Source of the DNA: Actinomadura sp. J1-007
GTDB taxonomy: Bacteria; Actinomycetota; Actinomycetes; Streptosporangiales; Streptosporangiaceae
Length of the DNA stretch: 64,000 nt
Assembly (NCBI RefSeq): GCF_009793335.1
Contig: NZ_WING01000001.1
Span: 434,001-498,000 of the forward strand
Direction of reading: 5' to 3'
Shown here: positions 52,408 through 61,748 of the stretch, one piece after another
Layout: every line of letters begins with the position of its first letter
Position numbering within the stretch: the stretch's first letter is position 1
Notes under the pieces: model-generated
The model's input: only the letters and a program-made list of their open reading frames with translations
The model's database searches: none
What the model was told of the DNA's origin: nothing
Position numbers and translations under genes: made by a program

Positions 52408-53505
52408 TCAGAAGCGCGTGACCAGGGCGATCCGGTCGTGGTCGACGAGGAAGCCGTCCGAGACGAACGTCACCTCGCCGCCGTACTCCAGGACGGTCTC
52501 GATCACGTGGTCCACCACGTCGTCCACGACGTCGGCGCCTCTCAGCGCGCCCGGACGGCCCTCGACCGGCACGAACTCCTCGACCGTCCGCACCGCGGCG
52601 GCGTAGTAGCCGCGCTCCACGACCAGGTGCTCGCCGCGTCCCTCCTCGGCCAGCCCGAGCACCTCGCACAGGCCGCCCGCGTACCGCTGGAGCGAGCGGG
52701 CCGCCTCCAGTTCGGCGAGGACCGCGACCTCGCGCAGGTCCTCGTAGGCGTGCAGGACGGGCCTGGCCCGTTCCACCAGCGTGCTCGGCGCGGCGCCCTC
52801 GTGGCTGCCGTCGATCCGGCCCGCGACGGTCACGTGCGGCCCGGCCATCTCGTCGAAGTACGCCTGGTGCCGGGTGACGCCCGCGACGACCACGGGCCGC
52901 CGGTCCCGGGCGAGGACGCGGTCCAGGGCGGCGAGGGTGTCGCGCAGGCGCCTGCGGCGCGCCTCGTCGGCGGTCTGCCCGGCGCGCGGCGACAGCCTGC
53001 CGCCGTACCCCTCGTCCTCGGCCGCGCCGGGCCGCACCGGGAACCCGGCGGCGGTCACCTCGGCCAGCTCCTCGCCCTCGCCGTCCCACAGCCGGTCGCA
53101 CTGGTCCGACAGCGACAGCAGCCAGTAGCGCCGGGCGCGGGTGTAGGCGGCGACCAGGTCGCGGGTCGCGAAGCCGGTGTCGACGATCACCCGTTCGTCC
53201 ACGGGCTGGTCGATGGCGAACGCGTGGCGCTCCCCGCCGGGCGCCGCGAACAGGACCAGCCCGTCGGCGGCGTGCCGGGGGTCCAGCTCCCCGGCGGCGT
53301 CCTCCAGGCCGCGCACGATCTGCTCGGCGGCGTCGGGCGGCACCCGGGCGTCCGCGCTCAGCCGCCGCCGCACCTCCGCCAGGAGGTTGCGCAGCCGGAT
53401 CGGGTCCTGCCGGTTCTCCGGCCCGCGGCGGTGCGTCGGCATGAGCACCGACACCGCCGGGAAGGCCCGCGGCTTGCGCAGTTCGGACAGGGTTACGGCG
53501 TCCAT
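52408..53505 (-). CDS. BaeRF-type (Vms1/release-factor-like) protein
   Basis: 365 residues. N-terminal region AVSVLMPTHRRGPENRQDPI plus RLRNLLAEV and LVLFAAP is the layout of bacterial archaeo-eukaryotic release-factor homologues (baeRF); the C-terminal domain contains a peptidyl-tRNA-hydrolase-like fold in relatives. Function in bacteria is suspected to be ribosome rescue or tRNA cleavage but is unproven. The middle holds EGYGGRLSPRAGQTADEARR and VTVAGRIDGSHEG. ATG 53505 (GGGGGAT just upstream) is preferred to ATG 53547. Nearby genes give no clue. Confidence 0.7.
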   Translation of the reverse strand: MDAVTLSELRKPRAFPAVSVLMPTHRRGPENRQDPIRLRNLLAEVRRRLSADARVPPDAAEQIVRGLEDAAGELDPRHAADGLVLFAAPGGERHAFAIDQPVDERVIVDTGFATRDLVAAYTRARRYWLLSLSDQCDRLWDGEGEELAEVTAAGFPVRPGAAEDEGYGGRLSPRAGQTADEARRRRLRDTLAALDRVLARDRRPVVVAGVTRHQAYFDEMAGPHVTVAGRIDGSHEGAAPSTLVERARPVLHAYEDLREVAVLAELEAARSLQRYAGGLCEVLGLAEEGRGEHLVVERGYYAAAVRTVEEFVPVEGRPGALRGADVVDDVVDHVIETVLEYGGEVTFVSDGFLVDHDRIALVTRF

Positions 53506-53699
53506 GATCCCCCGATCGTCGGCCTTCGTCCCTACTGCCTCATTCATAACGAACCGCAGGTAAACGAGGTGTAAGCGGGGATCGAGGATCGTTCCGGGTA
53601 AAGCCGGGACCCGATGCGGCCAAAGATGGCGGGCGCGCCGCGCGCCGTGCTGGCGCGGCGTTCCCGGACCGGGGAGAACCGCACCGGAGGTGGTCTCTG

Positions 53700-54848
53700 G
53701 TGGACATGAAGTGCGGCACGGCCGCGGGCGCGGGCGCCGTCGCCCTCGCCGGGGCGCTGCTGCTCGCCGGGTGCGGCGGGAGCGCCGAGGACGGCAGCGC
53801 GGCGAACGGGACCGGCAGGCGGGCCCCGGCGAGCCCCGCGCCGGGCTCGGGCTCGGGCTCCGGCTCGGGTTCCGGGTCCGGGTCCGGATCGGCGGCCCCG
53901 GTGCCGGACGCCGGTACCGCGGGCGAGGTCGAGCAGCAGTACGAGAAGGTCGTCAACGCGGTCCTGCCCTCGGTGGTCAAGATCGAGACCGACCGGGGCG
54001 AGGGCTCGGGGGTCGTCTACGACGGCGGGGGCGACATCGTCACCAACGCGCACGTGGTGGCGGGGGCCGACCGGATCGAGGTGACGTCCGCGAGCGGCGG
54101 GCAGCCGATGAAGGCCACCCTGGTCGGCGCGTTCGCGCCCGACGACCTCGCCGTAGTGCGGGTCGGCGGCGGGTCGCTGCGCCCGGCCGCGTTCGCCGAC
54201 TCCGGCTCGGTGCGGGTCGGGCAGATGGTGCTGGCGATGGGCAACCCGCTCGGGCTGTCGGGCAGCGTCAGCAACGGCATCGTCTCGGCGCTCAACCGGA
54301 CCGTGTCGACCAAGCGCGAGGGGGCGTTCCCGGGCGCGACGATCGGCAACGCCGTCCAGACCAGCGCGGCGATCAACCCGGGCAACAGCGGCGGCGCGCT
54401 CGTCACGATGAACGGGCAGGTCATCGGCGTCCCGACGGCCGCCGCCTCGGATCCGCAGATGGGCGGCGCGGCCGTCGGCATCGGGTTCGCGACGCCCAGC
54501 AACACCGTCAAGCGGATCGTCCCGCAGCTCGTCCGGGACGGGAAGGTGGCCCAGTCGGGCCGGGCCGCGCTCGGTGTGACGGTCCGTACGATCATCGACC
54601 CGCGGAGCGGCCGGGAGACGGCCGTCACAGTGACGGAGGTCGAGTCGGGCGGGGGCGCGGCCAAGGCGGGCGTGGCGACCGGCGACCTGATCCTCTCGGT
54701 GAACGGCACGCCGACGCCGAACCAGACCGAGCTCGCCGAGGTCCTCGCGGCCCTGCGGCCGGGCGACAAGGCCAAGGTCCAGCTCCAGTCGCGGAACGGC
54801 TCGAAGCGGACCGCCGACATCACCCTGGGCGAGCTCCCGGGCACCTGA
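53700..54848 (+). CDS. HtrA/DegP-like lipoprotein serine protease with PDZ domain
   Basis: 382 residues. Lipoprotein signal with lipobox LLAGC, mature C25; a (GS) linker of about eight Gly-Ser pairs at residues 49-64; then a trypsin-like domain with triad H118 (TNAHVV), D149 (PDDLAVV) and S230 (NPGNSGGA); and a C-terminal PDZ domain (about 285-382, VESGGGAAKAGVATGDLILSVNG). Membrane-anchored extracytoplasmic protease and chaperone for misfolded envelope proteins, typical of DegP-type HtrA in actinobacteria. GTG with GGAGGTGG upstream. Ends at a hairpin shared with the TetR gene on the other strand. Confidence 0.94.
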   Translation: MDMKCGTAAGAGAVALAGALLLAGCGGSAEDGSAANGTGRRAPASPAPGSGSGSGSGSGSGSGSAAPVPDAGTAGEVEQQYEKVVNAVLPSVVKIETDRGEGSGVVYDGGGDIVTNAHVVAGADRIEVTSASGGQPMKATLVGAFAPDDLAVVRVGGGSLRPAAFADSGSVRVGQMVLAMGNPLGLSGSVSNGIVSALNRTVSTKREGAFPGATIGNAVQTSAAINPGNSGGALVTMNGQVIGVPTAAASDPQMGGAAVGIGFATPSNTVKRIVPQLVRDGKVAQSGRAALGVTVRTIIDPRSGRETAVTVTEVESGGGAAKAGVATGDLILSVNGTPTPNQTELAEVLAALRPGDKAKVQLQSRNGSKRTADITLGELPGT

Positions 54849-54858
54849 CCGCGCCGCC

Positions 54859-54885
54859 GGGGCCCGGAGCCGTCCCGCGGGCCCC
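54859..54885. terminator. Terminator after the HtrA-like gene
   Basis: GGGGCCCG (54859-54866) pairs with CGGGCCCC (54878-54885), 11-base loop, 11 bases after the stop. A near copy of the right arm (GCGGGCCCCGCTAC) follows at 54895. The converging TetR gene ends at 54904. Confidence 0.65.
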
Positions 54886-54903
54886 GCTACCGTGCGGGCC
54901 CCG

Positions 54904-55443
54904 CTACCCGTGCGGGGTCCGGGCTCTCAGGCCGTCCATCATCACGGTGGTCAGCGGGTCGTCGGCGCGCGCGCCGGGGCGGCACACCACCACGCCGAGC
55001 AGGTCCACGACCTCGCTCGGCGTGACGTCCCGGCGCAGCGTGCCCTCCCGCTGCGCGTCCGCGACGAGCCCGGCGAGCAGCGCGCCGCACTCCCGCTGGA
55101 GCGCGCGGCGTTCGGGGCGCCCGGTGCCGCCGTCCTCGGCCAGCTTCTTGATCAGCGCGAACGGGCGGCCAGCGCAGTACTCGACCACCCGGCGCAGCAC
55201 CTCCCAGCGCGGCGCGTCCCCGGCGGACCGCTCGCGGACGAACGCGTTCAGGCCGCGCAGCGCGTCGGCCCCGATCTCCTCGACCAGCTCGGCGCGGTCG
55301 GGAAAGTGCCGGTAGAGCGTGCCGACGCCGACCCCGGCCGCCCGCGCGATGTCCTCCATAGGGACGCAGGGCTCCCGCTCGGCGAACAGCTCCAGCGCCG
55401 CCGCGAGGATGCGCTCGCGGTTGCGCCGCGCGTCGGCTCGCAC
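54904..55443 (-). CDS. TetR family regulator beside the LLM oxidoreductase
   Basis: 179 residues. TetR HTH (MEDIARAAGVGVGTLYRHFP) preceded by a typical RERILAAALELFAER helix; the C-terminal ligand domain resembles the SbtR/AcrR-type fold (ALQRECGALLAGLVADAQRE). GTG at 55443. Divergent from an LLM-class oxidoreductase gene, with a palindrome CCTGAGTTCAGG in the 89-base gap, so it most likely controls that gene and its own expression. Confidence 0.9.
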   Translation of the reverse strand: MRADARRNRERILAAALELFAEREPCVPMEDIARAAGVGVGTLYRHFPDRAELVEEIGADALRGLNAFVRERSAGDAPRWEVLRRVVEYCAGRPFALIKKLAEDGGTGRPERRALQRECGALLAGLVADAQREGTLRRDVTPSEVVDLLGVVVCRPGARADDPLTTVMMDGLRARTPHG

Positions 55444-55468
55444 GCCTCCCGCCCCCCTTAACCGGAAT

Positions 55469-55480
55469 CCTGAGTTCAGG
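55469..55480. promoter_or_regulatory. Palindrome between TetR and LLM genes
   Basis: CCTGA-GT-TCAGG, 12 bp with perfect arms, roughly midway between the divergent starts (55443 and 55533). A shorter CGGA-ATA-TCCG palindrome lies about 25 bases downstream. Likely TetR operator. Confidence 0.6.
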
Positions 55481-55532
55481 TTACCCTAGGGCGAAAACGG
55501 AACCGGAATATCCGATTCATCCTGGAGGAACC

Positions 55533-56423
55533 ATGCGCATCGGCCTGTTCACCATCGCGGGCGCCGCGCCCCTGGACGCGCTGACCGGCCTCGCGCGGGA
55601 CGCCGCGGAGGCCGGGCTCGACAGCGCGTTCTTCGGCCAGACGACCGACTTCGACGCGATCACCGTCGCGGCGCTCGCCGCGCGGGAGGCCCCCGGGATG
55701 GAGGTCGGCACGGCGATCGTGCCGACCTACTCCCGCCACCCCCTCGCCATGGCCGCGCAGGCGATGACCGCCCAGGCCCTTGCCGGCGGCAGGTTCACGC
55801 TCGGCATCGGCCCGAGCCACCCCCAGATCATCGAGGAGCAGTACGGGCTGCCGTACGAGCGCCCGGTGCGGCACGTCCGCGAGTACCTGACCGCGCTGCG
55901 CCCGCTGCTGCGCGGCGAGGAGGTCGGGTTCCGCGGCGAGACGCTCAGCGCCTCGGGCCGGGTGGACGTCCCCGGGACGCCCCCGCCGTCGGTGATCATC
56001 TCAGCGCTCGGCCCGGTGATGCTGCGCCTCGCGGGCGAGCTCGCCGACGGCACGGTCACCACCTGGACGAACGCCGCCGCGATCGCCGACCACATCGTCC
56101 CGGCGATCACCAAGGCGGCCGCGGCGGCGGGCCGGCCCGCGCCGCGCGTCCTCGCGGGCGTCGTGGTCGCGCTGACGGACGACGCGGAGGGCACCCGCGC
56201 CGCCCTCGCCGAGCGGCTCGGCTTCGCCGGGTCGTTCCCCGGCTACCGCGCCCACCTCGAACGCCAGGGCCTGTCCGGCGTGCACGAGACGATCATCGCC
56301 GGGGACGAGCGGGAGATCGGCCGCCAGGTGGCCCGCTTCCGCGACGCGGGGACGACCGACCTGCTCGTCAGCCCCCTCGGCCGGGAGCGGGAGCTCATCG
56401 AGCTCCTCGCCTCCCTCCGCTGA
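55533..56423 (+). CDS. LLM-class F420-dependent oxidoreductase
   Basis: 296 residues. Luciferase-like TIM barrel: MRIGLFTIAGAAPLDALTGL start, GLDSAFFGQTTDFDAITVAA, EVGTAIVPTYSRHPLAMA, and TLGIGPSHP, matching the TIGR03564-type branch that uses F420. ATG has a GGAGG ribosome site 5 bases upstream. Probably reduces an unknown small molecule with F420H2, supplied by NpdG at 41.6 kb. Controlled by the divergent TetR gene. Reaction and substrate cannot be told from sequence. Confidence 0.87.
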   Translation: MRIGLFTIAGAAPLDALTGLARDAAEAGLDSAFFGQTTDFDAITVAALAAREAPGMEVGTAIVPTYSRHPLAMAAQAMTAQALAGGRFTLGIGPSHPQIIEEQYGLPYERPVRHVREYLTALRPLLRGEEVGFRGETLSASGRVDVPGTPPPSVIISALGPVMLRLAGELADGTVTTWTNAAAIADHIVPAITKAAAAAGRPAPRVLAGVVVALTDDAEGTRAALAERLGFAGSFPGYRAHLERQGLSGVHETIIAGDEREIGRQVARFRDAGTTDLLVSPLGRERELIELLASLR

Positions 56424-56488
56424 CCGCCGCCGGACCGCCGTCCTCCGCCGGCCCGCCGGCCGCTGACCGCCCGCCCGCCGCCCGCGCG

Positions 56489-57427
56489 CTACCGCAGGCG
56501 CTCGATCACCGGGCCCAGGGCGTCCATGAACGGCGCGTGCACCGTGATGTTGGTGAACCCGAACCGCTCGCGGCCCGCCAGGAGCTGCTCGGCGATCTGC
56601 TCCTCGGTGCCGAGCAGCAGGAACGGCGTGTCCAGGACCTGCTCCACGCTCATGTGCGGCAGGTGCTTGGCGGCGAGCTCCTGGGCCGCCGCCCGCCGGT
56701 CACCGGTCACCCGCACCTGCTGGACGAGCGCGCTCAGCTCGATGCCGCCGAACCGCTCCCCGGCCCTCTCCCGGACGAACGCCACGCGCTCCTCCGCCTG
56801 CTCCGCCGTGCCGAGCAGCAGCGTCCCCGGCGGCCTGCCCTCGGCCTGGTACGTCCCCGCGACGGCCACGATGTCGGCGCGCTCGGCGGCGACCCGCAGC
56901 ACCCGGTCGCCCGTCCCGCCGACGAGCAGCGGCGGCCCCGACCCGCCGAACCCGGTCCGCTGCACCGGTTCGAGCCCGGCCAGGCCGTAGAACTCGTTGA
57001 CGGCCGCCCGCTCCTCGTAGCCGGACGAGGCGAACAGCCGCCCGAGCTCCTCGATCGTGTCCTCCATCCGCGCGGCGCGCGCGCCGAACGGCTCCCACGG
57101 GATGCCCGCGGCGTCGAACTCCCACTTCATGTGGCCCGCGCCGAGCCCGACCTCCAGCCGTCCGCCGGTGAGCCGGTCCACCGAGGCGATCTCGCGGGCG
57201 AGCAGGTGCGGGTTCCAGAACGGCACGTTCAGCACGAGCGACCCGACGCGCAGCCGCTCGGTCGCCTCCGCCGCCGCGACCATCGTCGGGAACGGCGCGG
57301 GGGAGCCGAGGTGGTCGGGCACCATCGCCACGTCGTAGCCGTACCGCTCGCCGCGCCGGCACTGGTCGATGAAGTCCTGGCGGGACTTGATGTCGAAGAA
57401 GTTGAACCCGAAACGGAAACCTCTCAT
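56489..57427 (-). CDS. LLM-class F420-dependent oxidoreductase (TIGR03621-like)
   Basis: 312 residues starting MRGFRFGFNFFDIKSRQDFI. Luciferase-like motifs: YGYDVAMVPDHLGSPAPFPT, LRVGSLVLNVPFWNPHLLAR, GGRLEVGLGAGHMKWEFD and GTGDRVLRVAAERADIVAV. The start at 57427 is the conserved one; a frame 12 codons longer is not supported. Different subfamily from the enzyme at 55.5 kb, so the two probably act on different substrates. On the opposite strand, back-to-back with it (stop at 56489 versus 56423). Confidence 0.87.
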   Translation of the reverse strand: MRGFRFGFNFFDIKSRQDFIDQCRRGERYGYDVAMVPDHLGSPAPFPTMVAAAEATERLRVGSLVLNVPFWNPHLLAREIASVDRLTGGRLEVGLGAGHMKWEFDAAGIPWEPFGARAARMEDTIEELGRLFASSGYEERAAVNEFYGLAGLEPVQRTGFGGSGPPLLVGGTGDRVLRVAAERADIVAVAGTYQAEGRPPGTLLLGTAEQAEERVAFVRERAGERFGGIELSALVQQVRVTGDRRAAAQELAAKHLPHMSVEQVLDTPFLLLGTEEQIAEQLLAGRERFGFTNITVHAPFMDALGPVIERLR

Positions 57428-57545
57428 CGCCCGATCATGCCCCGCGCCGCCCGTCCGGAGCATCCCTCTACGCCCCTCGCGTAACCCTTGCGCCCCCCGC
57501 GAACGCCGTCTGAGGCCGAAGCCCCCGCGTTCTCGGCGGGCCCGG

Positions 57546-58207
57546 TCAGCCCGGGGTGATGAAGCCCGTCTCGTACGCCAGGATGACGGCCTGCGTGCGG
57601 TCGCGGGCCTGGAGCTTGCCGAGCAGGTTGCCGACGTGCGTCTTGACGGTCTGCGGGCTGACGTAGAGCTCGGCGGCGATCTCGGCGTTCGAGCGGCCCT
57701 TGGCCATCAGCCGCAGCACGTCCGCCTCCCGCTCGGTGAGCCGCCCGTGCCAGGGCGCGCCCGGCGCGGGCCCCGCCCCGCCCGAGGGGGCGTGCTCGGC
57801 GGCGAGGGCGCGGATGGCGGCGGGGAAGAGCAGGCTGTCGCCGTTCGCCACCATCCGGATCGCCTGGAGGATCTCCTCGGGACGGGTCCGCTTGAGCAGG
57901 AAGCCGTTCGCGCCCGCCTTGAGCGCGTCGTAGACGTACTCGTCGTTCTCGAACGTCGTCACCACGATGATCTTGGGCGGCTCGGGGCGGTCGCCAGGAT
58001 CCGGCGGGTCGCCTGGATGCCGTCCAGCTTCGGCATCCGCACGTCCATGAGGATCACGTCCGGGCGCAGCCGCGCCACCTGCCCGGGGACCTCCGCGCCG
58101 TCGGCGGCCTCCCCCGCGACCTCCAGGTCCGGCTCCGCGCCGATGATCGCGGCGAGCCCGGCGCGGATCAGCCGCTCGTCGTCCACCAGCAGCACGCGGA
58201 CCGTCAT
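57546..58207 (-). CDS. NarL/LuxR-type response regulator, frameshifted
   Basis: Expected 220 residues. First frame (58207 down to about 57978): receiver start VRVLLVDDERLIRAGLAAI and phospho-Asp in DVILMDVRMPKLDG. Second frame (down to 57546): VVTTFENDEYVYDALKAGAN, FLLKR and a LuxR HTH (LTEREADVLRLMAKGRSNAEIA, VSPQTVKTHVGNLL). The frames switch at the G run 57975-57977; one more base gives SRPPKIIVVTTF. ATG overlaps the kinase stop by 4 bases (ATGA). Partner of the histidine kinase encoded upstream in the same operon. Confidence 0.88.
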
Positions 58208-59433
58208 GACCCGGACCTCAGCGGCAGCGAGACCCGCACGCGCCAGCGGTCGCCGTCGGGGCCCGCGCTCATCCGGCCGCGCAGCACGGTGACGCGCTCG
58301 CGCATCCCGCGGAGCCCGCGCCCGCCGCCGTGGCCGCCGCCCTGCGCGGGCGCGCCCAGCGGGTTGCTCATCGCCATCTCCAGTCTGTCTCCGGTCACGC
58401 CGATGCGCAGCCGCACCGGCACCTTCCCCGCGTGCCGCAGGGCGTTGGTCAGGCCCTCCTGCACGATCCGGTACGCCTCGCGCGACACCGCCGCGGGCAC
58501 GTGCGCCACCTCCGCGCCGACCTCGGCGTCGAGCCGCACCCCGGCGATCCTGGTCTGCTCCAGCAGCCGTTCGAGATCGTCGAGGGTCGGCTGCGGCGCG
58601 GTGCGGGACGGGTCCTCGCGCAGCAGGCCGAGCACGTGGTCCAGGTCCTCCAGGGCGGCGCGGGCCGACTCCTCGATCGCGCCGAGCGCCTCGCGCGCGA
58701 ACTCCGGGTCGGTGCCGAGCACCCGGCCCGCCGCGCCCGCCTGGAGGGTCACCACGCTCAGCGCGTGCCCGACCGAGTCGTGCAGCTCCCGCGCGAGCCG
58801 GTTGCGCTCCGCGAGCCGTACCGCGCGGGCCTCCATCTCATGGAGCCGCTCGGCGGCGGACGGTCCGAGGAAGCGCGGCGCGAGCCGCGACAGCAGCGCG
58901 CCCGCGGCGACGATCACCGCGGCCAGCGCCGCCAGGGCCGCCAGCCCCGCGAACGGCGCGGGCCACTGGTGCCAGGCGCCGCTCCAGCCCCACGATTCCA
59001 GGAACCGGCCGTCCCACGACACCAGCGGCGCGATGATCAGCACCACCGCGAACGGCGGGACCGCGAGGCTGAGCCCGCTCACCACCACGCCGGTGAACAG
59101 GTGCGTCCCGAACCACGCCGCCGTGCGGAACCGGCTCTCCCACGACCGCGCCGACCCGGGCACGAGCGCCGCGCACGGCCCGCCCAGCAGCTCCTTCGCC
59201 ATGGAGCTCTCCAGCAGCCGCACGGTCGGGACGAGCCCGGTGACGAACGTCCCGGCGGCGGGCAGCACCAGCAGCACGAGGAGGAACTTGGCGACCGTCC
59301 CGAGGAACGACAGCGCCGGCGTGATCGTGATCGCGAGGAACCAGTACGGCATCAGCAGCGCCCCGCCCACGACGAGGTAGGACCACCGTCGCCAGGTGGT
59401 CCCCGCGATCAGCGGACGGAGGATGCGGTGCAC
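58204..59433 (-). CDS. Sensor histidine kinase (HisKA_3, NarL-type)
   Basis: 409 residues. Four or five N-terminal transmembrane helices (LVVGGALLMPYWFLAITIT; VAKFLLVLLVLPAAG; HLFTGVVVSGLSLAV; LAALAALAAVIVAAGALL) with no large sensor domain, then the dimerisation/phosphoacceptor motif ARELHDSVGHALSVVTLQ and an ATPase domain (EGLTNALRHAG; GGRGLRGMRERV). GTG start at 59433. Its stop overlaps the response regulator start. It begins 80 bases from the copC-copD/ctaG cluster on the same strand, so it may share a transcript or regulate it, but this is an inference. Confidence 0.9.
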   Translation of the reverse strand: MHRILRPLIAGTTWRRWSYLVVGGALLMPYWFLAITITPALSFLGTVAKFLLVLLVLPAAGTFVTGLVPTVRLLESSMAKELLGGPCAALVPGSARSWESRFRTAAWFGTHLFTGVVVSGLSLAVPPFAVVLIIAPLVSWDGRFLESWGWSGAWHQWPAPFAGLAALAALAAVIVAAGALLSRLAPRFLGPSAAERLHEMEARAVRLAERNRLARELHDSVGHALSVVTLQAGAAGRVLGTDPEFAREALGAIEESARAALEDLDHVLGLLREDPSRTAPQPTLDDLERLLEQTRIAGVRLDAEVGAEVAHVPAAVSREAYRIVQEGLTNALRHAGKVPVRLRIGVTGDRLEMAMSNPLGAPAQGGGHGGGRGLRGMRERVTVLRGRMSAGPDGDRWRVRVSLPLRSGS

Positions 59434-59513
59434 ACGACGATCCTGGCAGAACGCGCAGCCCGTTCTCCTCCCCCGCGCGGCGGGCCGCCTCCCCCGCGAG
59501 GGGAAATCCGAGG

Positions 59514-61748
59514 TCAGGACTTGGGCGCCCGCTCGTCCCCCGCGGGCTCGTCCCGGTCGTCGGGCGCATCGGCCTCGCCGGCCTCGCCGGTCTCGCCGAC
59601 GTCGCCGCCCTTGGGGGTTTTGCCGGGCTTGGCGGGCTTGGCGGTCTTGGCCGCCGCCTTTTCCGCCTTGCCCGCCTTCGCCGCCGCCTTGCCCGCCGCG
59701 TCGGCCGAACGGCGCGTCCGCTCGTCCTCGCGGGCCTTCTCGTCCTTCTCCGCGAGCTTCGCGAGGCGCGCGTTGTAGACCGCCAGCTCATCGTCCTCGG
59801 GGCGGCCGTCGCCGCGCGCCTCCGCGCGGTCGGCCTTGCGGTCCTCGCGGCGGGCCTGCCGCTGGTCGTCGAAGTACCACTGGAACGCCAGGACGATCAG
59901 CACGATGAACGTCGGGATCTCGCCGAACGCCCAGGCGATCGCGCCGCCGGTGTGCTGGTCCTTGAGCACCGAGGTGCCCCACGCCGGATCGACGGCCGCG
60001 TACCAGCCGCGGGCCAGGGGCTGCGACAGGTTCATCAGCGCGATGCCGAAGAACGCGTGGAACGGCATCGTGACGAACAGCAGCAGGAGCCGCCCCGGGT
60101 ACGGCAGCCGCTTCGGCGCGGGGTCGACGCCGAGCAGCACCCAGAAGAACAGGCTCCCGGCCAGCAGGAAGTGCGCCGTCATCGCGATGTGCCCGAGGTG
60201 GTTGCGCATCGCGGACTCGAACAGCGGGGTGAAGTACAGCACGAACGTCCCCGCGACGAAGATGACCGTCGCGACGGCGGGGTGCGCGATGAGCGCGGTG
60301 AACCGGCTGTGCAGCGCGGCGGTCAGCCACTCGCGCGGGCCCCGGTCGCCCCGTACTCGGGCGGGCTTGAACGCGCGCAGCGCGAGGGTGACCGGCGCGC
60401 CGACGACCAGGAAGATCGGGGTGAGCATGTTCAGCACCATGTGCTGGACCATGTGCACGCTGAATAGGATCGGCGCGTACTTGGCGACGCCGGTCTCGGT
60501 CACGAGCACGATGGTGATCAGCCCGGTGAACCAGGCGGCGGTGCGGCCGAGCGGCCACGCGTCGCCGCGCCGCCGCAGCCGGACCACGCCCGCGAGGTAG
60601 ACGCCGCCGAGCACGATCACCAGCACCGCGAAGAACAGGTCGAACTGCCAGAGCGACGCGAGCCGGCCCGGGTTCACCTGCGGGGGCATGTCGTAGCCGA
60701 TGAGGGCCTTGACCGCGCTCTCCTCGGCCGTCGGCGCGGGCGGCGCGGTGCGGGCGAGCGCGACGGCCAGGCCCATCGCGGCGGCCATCACCGCGGCCTC
60801 GACCGCGGCGAGCCGGGCGAACGCCCAGGGCTTGCCGGCGGAGACCGCGGGCAGCGTCCGCTCCCGGTGCCACCAGCCGAACCAGCCGAGCGCCGCGAAC
60901 GCGATGATCTTGCCGAGGGCGAGCCGCCCGTAGTCGGTGCTGAGCAGCTCGGCGGGGTCGGGCAGCCGCGCGATCACGTTCACCAGGCCGCTGGCGCCGA
61001 CGACGACGTAGCACCACAGCGCCATCCGGCTGAACCGCCCGGCCATGACGTCCAGCCGGGCCCGGCCGCGCAGCGCGTGCGCCCCGACGACCGCGAGCCC
61101 GCCGACCCACGGCGCGATCGCGGCGACGTGCAGCGCGACGCCGGTGACGGCGACCGAGTGGTTGGCGGCGGACGCCGAGTGGCCGGTGAGCGGCGGCGGC
61201 AGCAGCGCGATCCCGGCGAGGGCGAGCAGCCCGAACGCGGCGGCGGGCGTCGTGGTCGTCCGGGCGAGCAGCGCCACCACGACGGTCAGCAGCACGACCA
61301 GCATCAGCGCGGTGCCCTGCGGGAGCTGCCCGACGTAGCTGCTCAGCTCGCTGCCGGTGATGATCTCGCCGACCGGCTCGCCGAGCACGTCGGCGACCGT
61401 GAAGACCAGGTTGGCCGCCGCGGCGGCGGCCCAGGCGGCGGCCAGCCAGGACGCGGCGCGCAGGTAGCCGGTCGCGTCGCCGGACAGCCGCACGTCGCCC
61501 CGGCGGCCCTCCAGGGGCAGCAGCGCGGCGGCGGCGAGGAGCGCGCCGACGGTGAGGGCCGCGCCGAGGTCCATCACGAGCCGCGAGACCGGCAGCCCCC
61601 AGCGGGTGACGGCGCCCGCGTCGCCCAGCCCGGGGATGACCTTCTCCGCGACCGAGCCCCCGAGGACGAGGCCCGCCACGAGGACGGCGACCGACGCCGC
61701 CGCCGCGACCGCCGCGGCGCGCAGGACGCGCAGGCTGCCGCTGTTCAC
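59514..61748 (-). CDS. CopD-CtaG/DUF fusion membrane protein (copper delivery)
   Basis: 744 residues. N-terminal half has about eight helices with CopD-type motifs (LTGHSASAANHSVAVTGVALHV with metal-binding His residues, and IIAFAALGWFGWWHRERTLP); residues about 365-620 form the CtaG (caa3 assembly, PF09678) domain with MVQHMVLNMLTPIFLVVGAPV, HIAMTAHFLLAGSLFFW and FHAFFGIAL. The last 110 residues are a very basic Lys/Ala/Pro repeat tail (AKTAKPAKPGKTPK) like a histone H1 tail, extremely unusual for a membrane protein. GTG overlaps the CopC stop by 4 bases. Probably feeds copper to cytochrome c oxidase. Confidence 0.85.
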   Translation of the reverse strand: MNSGSLRVLRAAAVAAAASVAVLVAGLVLGGSVAEKVIPGLGDAGAVTRWGLPVSRLVMDLGAALTVGALLAAAALLPLEGRRGDVRLSGDATGYLRAASWLAAAWAAAAAANLVFTVADVLGEPVGEIITGSELSSYVGQLPQGTALMLVVLLTVVVALLARTTTTPAAAFGLLALAGIALLPPPLTGHSASAANHSVAVTGVALHVAAIAPWVGGLAVVGAHALRGRARLDVMAGRFSRMALWCYVVVGASGLVNVIARLPDPAELLSTDYGRLALGKIIAFAALGWFGWWHRERTLPAVSAGKPWAFARLAAVEAAVMAAAMGLAVALARTAPPAPTAEESAVKALIGYDMPPQVNPGRLASLWQFDLFFAVLVIVLGGVYLAGVVRLRRRGDAWPLGRTAAWFTGLITIVLVTETGVAKYAPILFSVHMVQHMVLNMLTPIFLVVGAPVTLALRAFKPARVRGDRGPREWLTAALHSRFTALIAHPAVATVIFVAGTFVLYFTPLFESAMRNHLGHIAMTAHFLLAGSLFFWVLLGVDPAPKRLPYPGRLLLLFVTMPFHAFFGIALMNLSQPLARGWYAAVDPAWGTSVLKDQHTGGAIAWAFGEIPTFIVLIVLAFQWYFDDQRQARREDRKADRAEARGDGRPEDDELAVYNARLAKLAEKDEKAREDERTRRSADAAGKAAAKAGKAEKAAAKTAKPAKPGKTPKGGDVGETGEAGEADAPDDRDEPAGDERAPKS

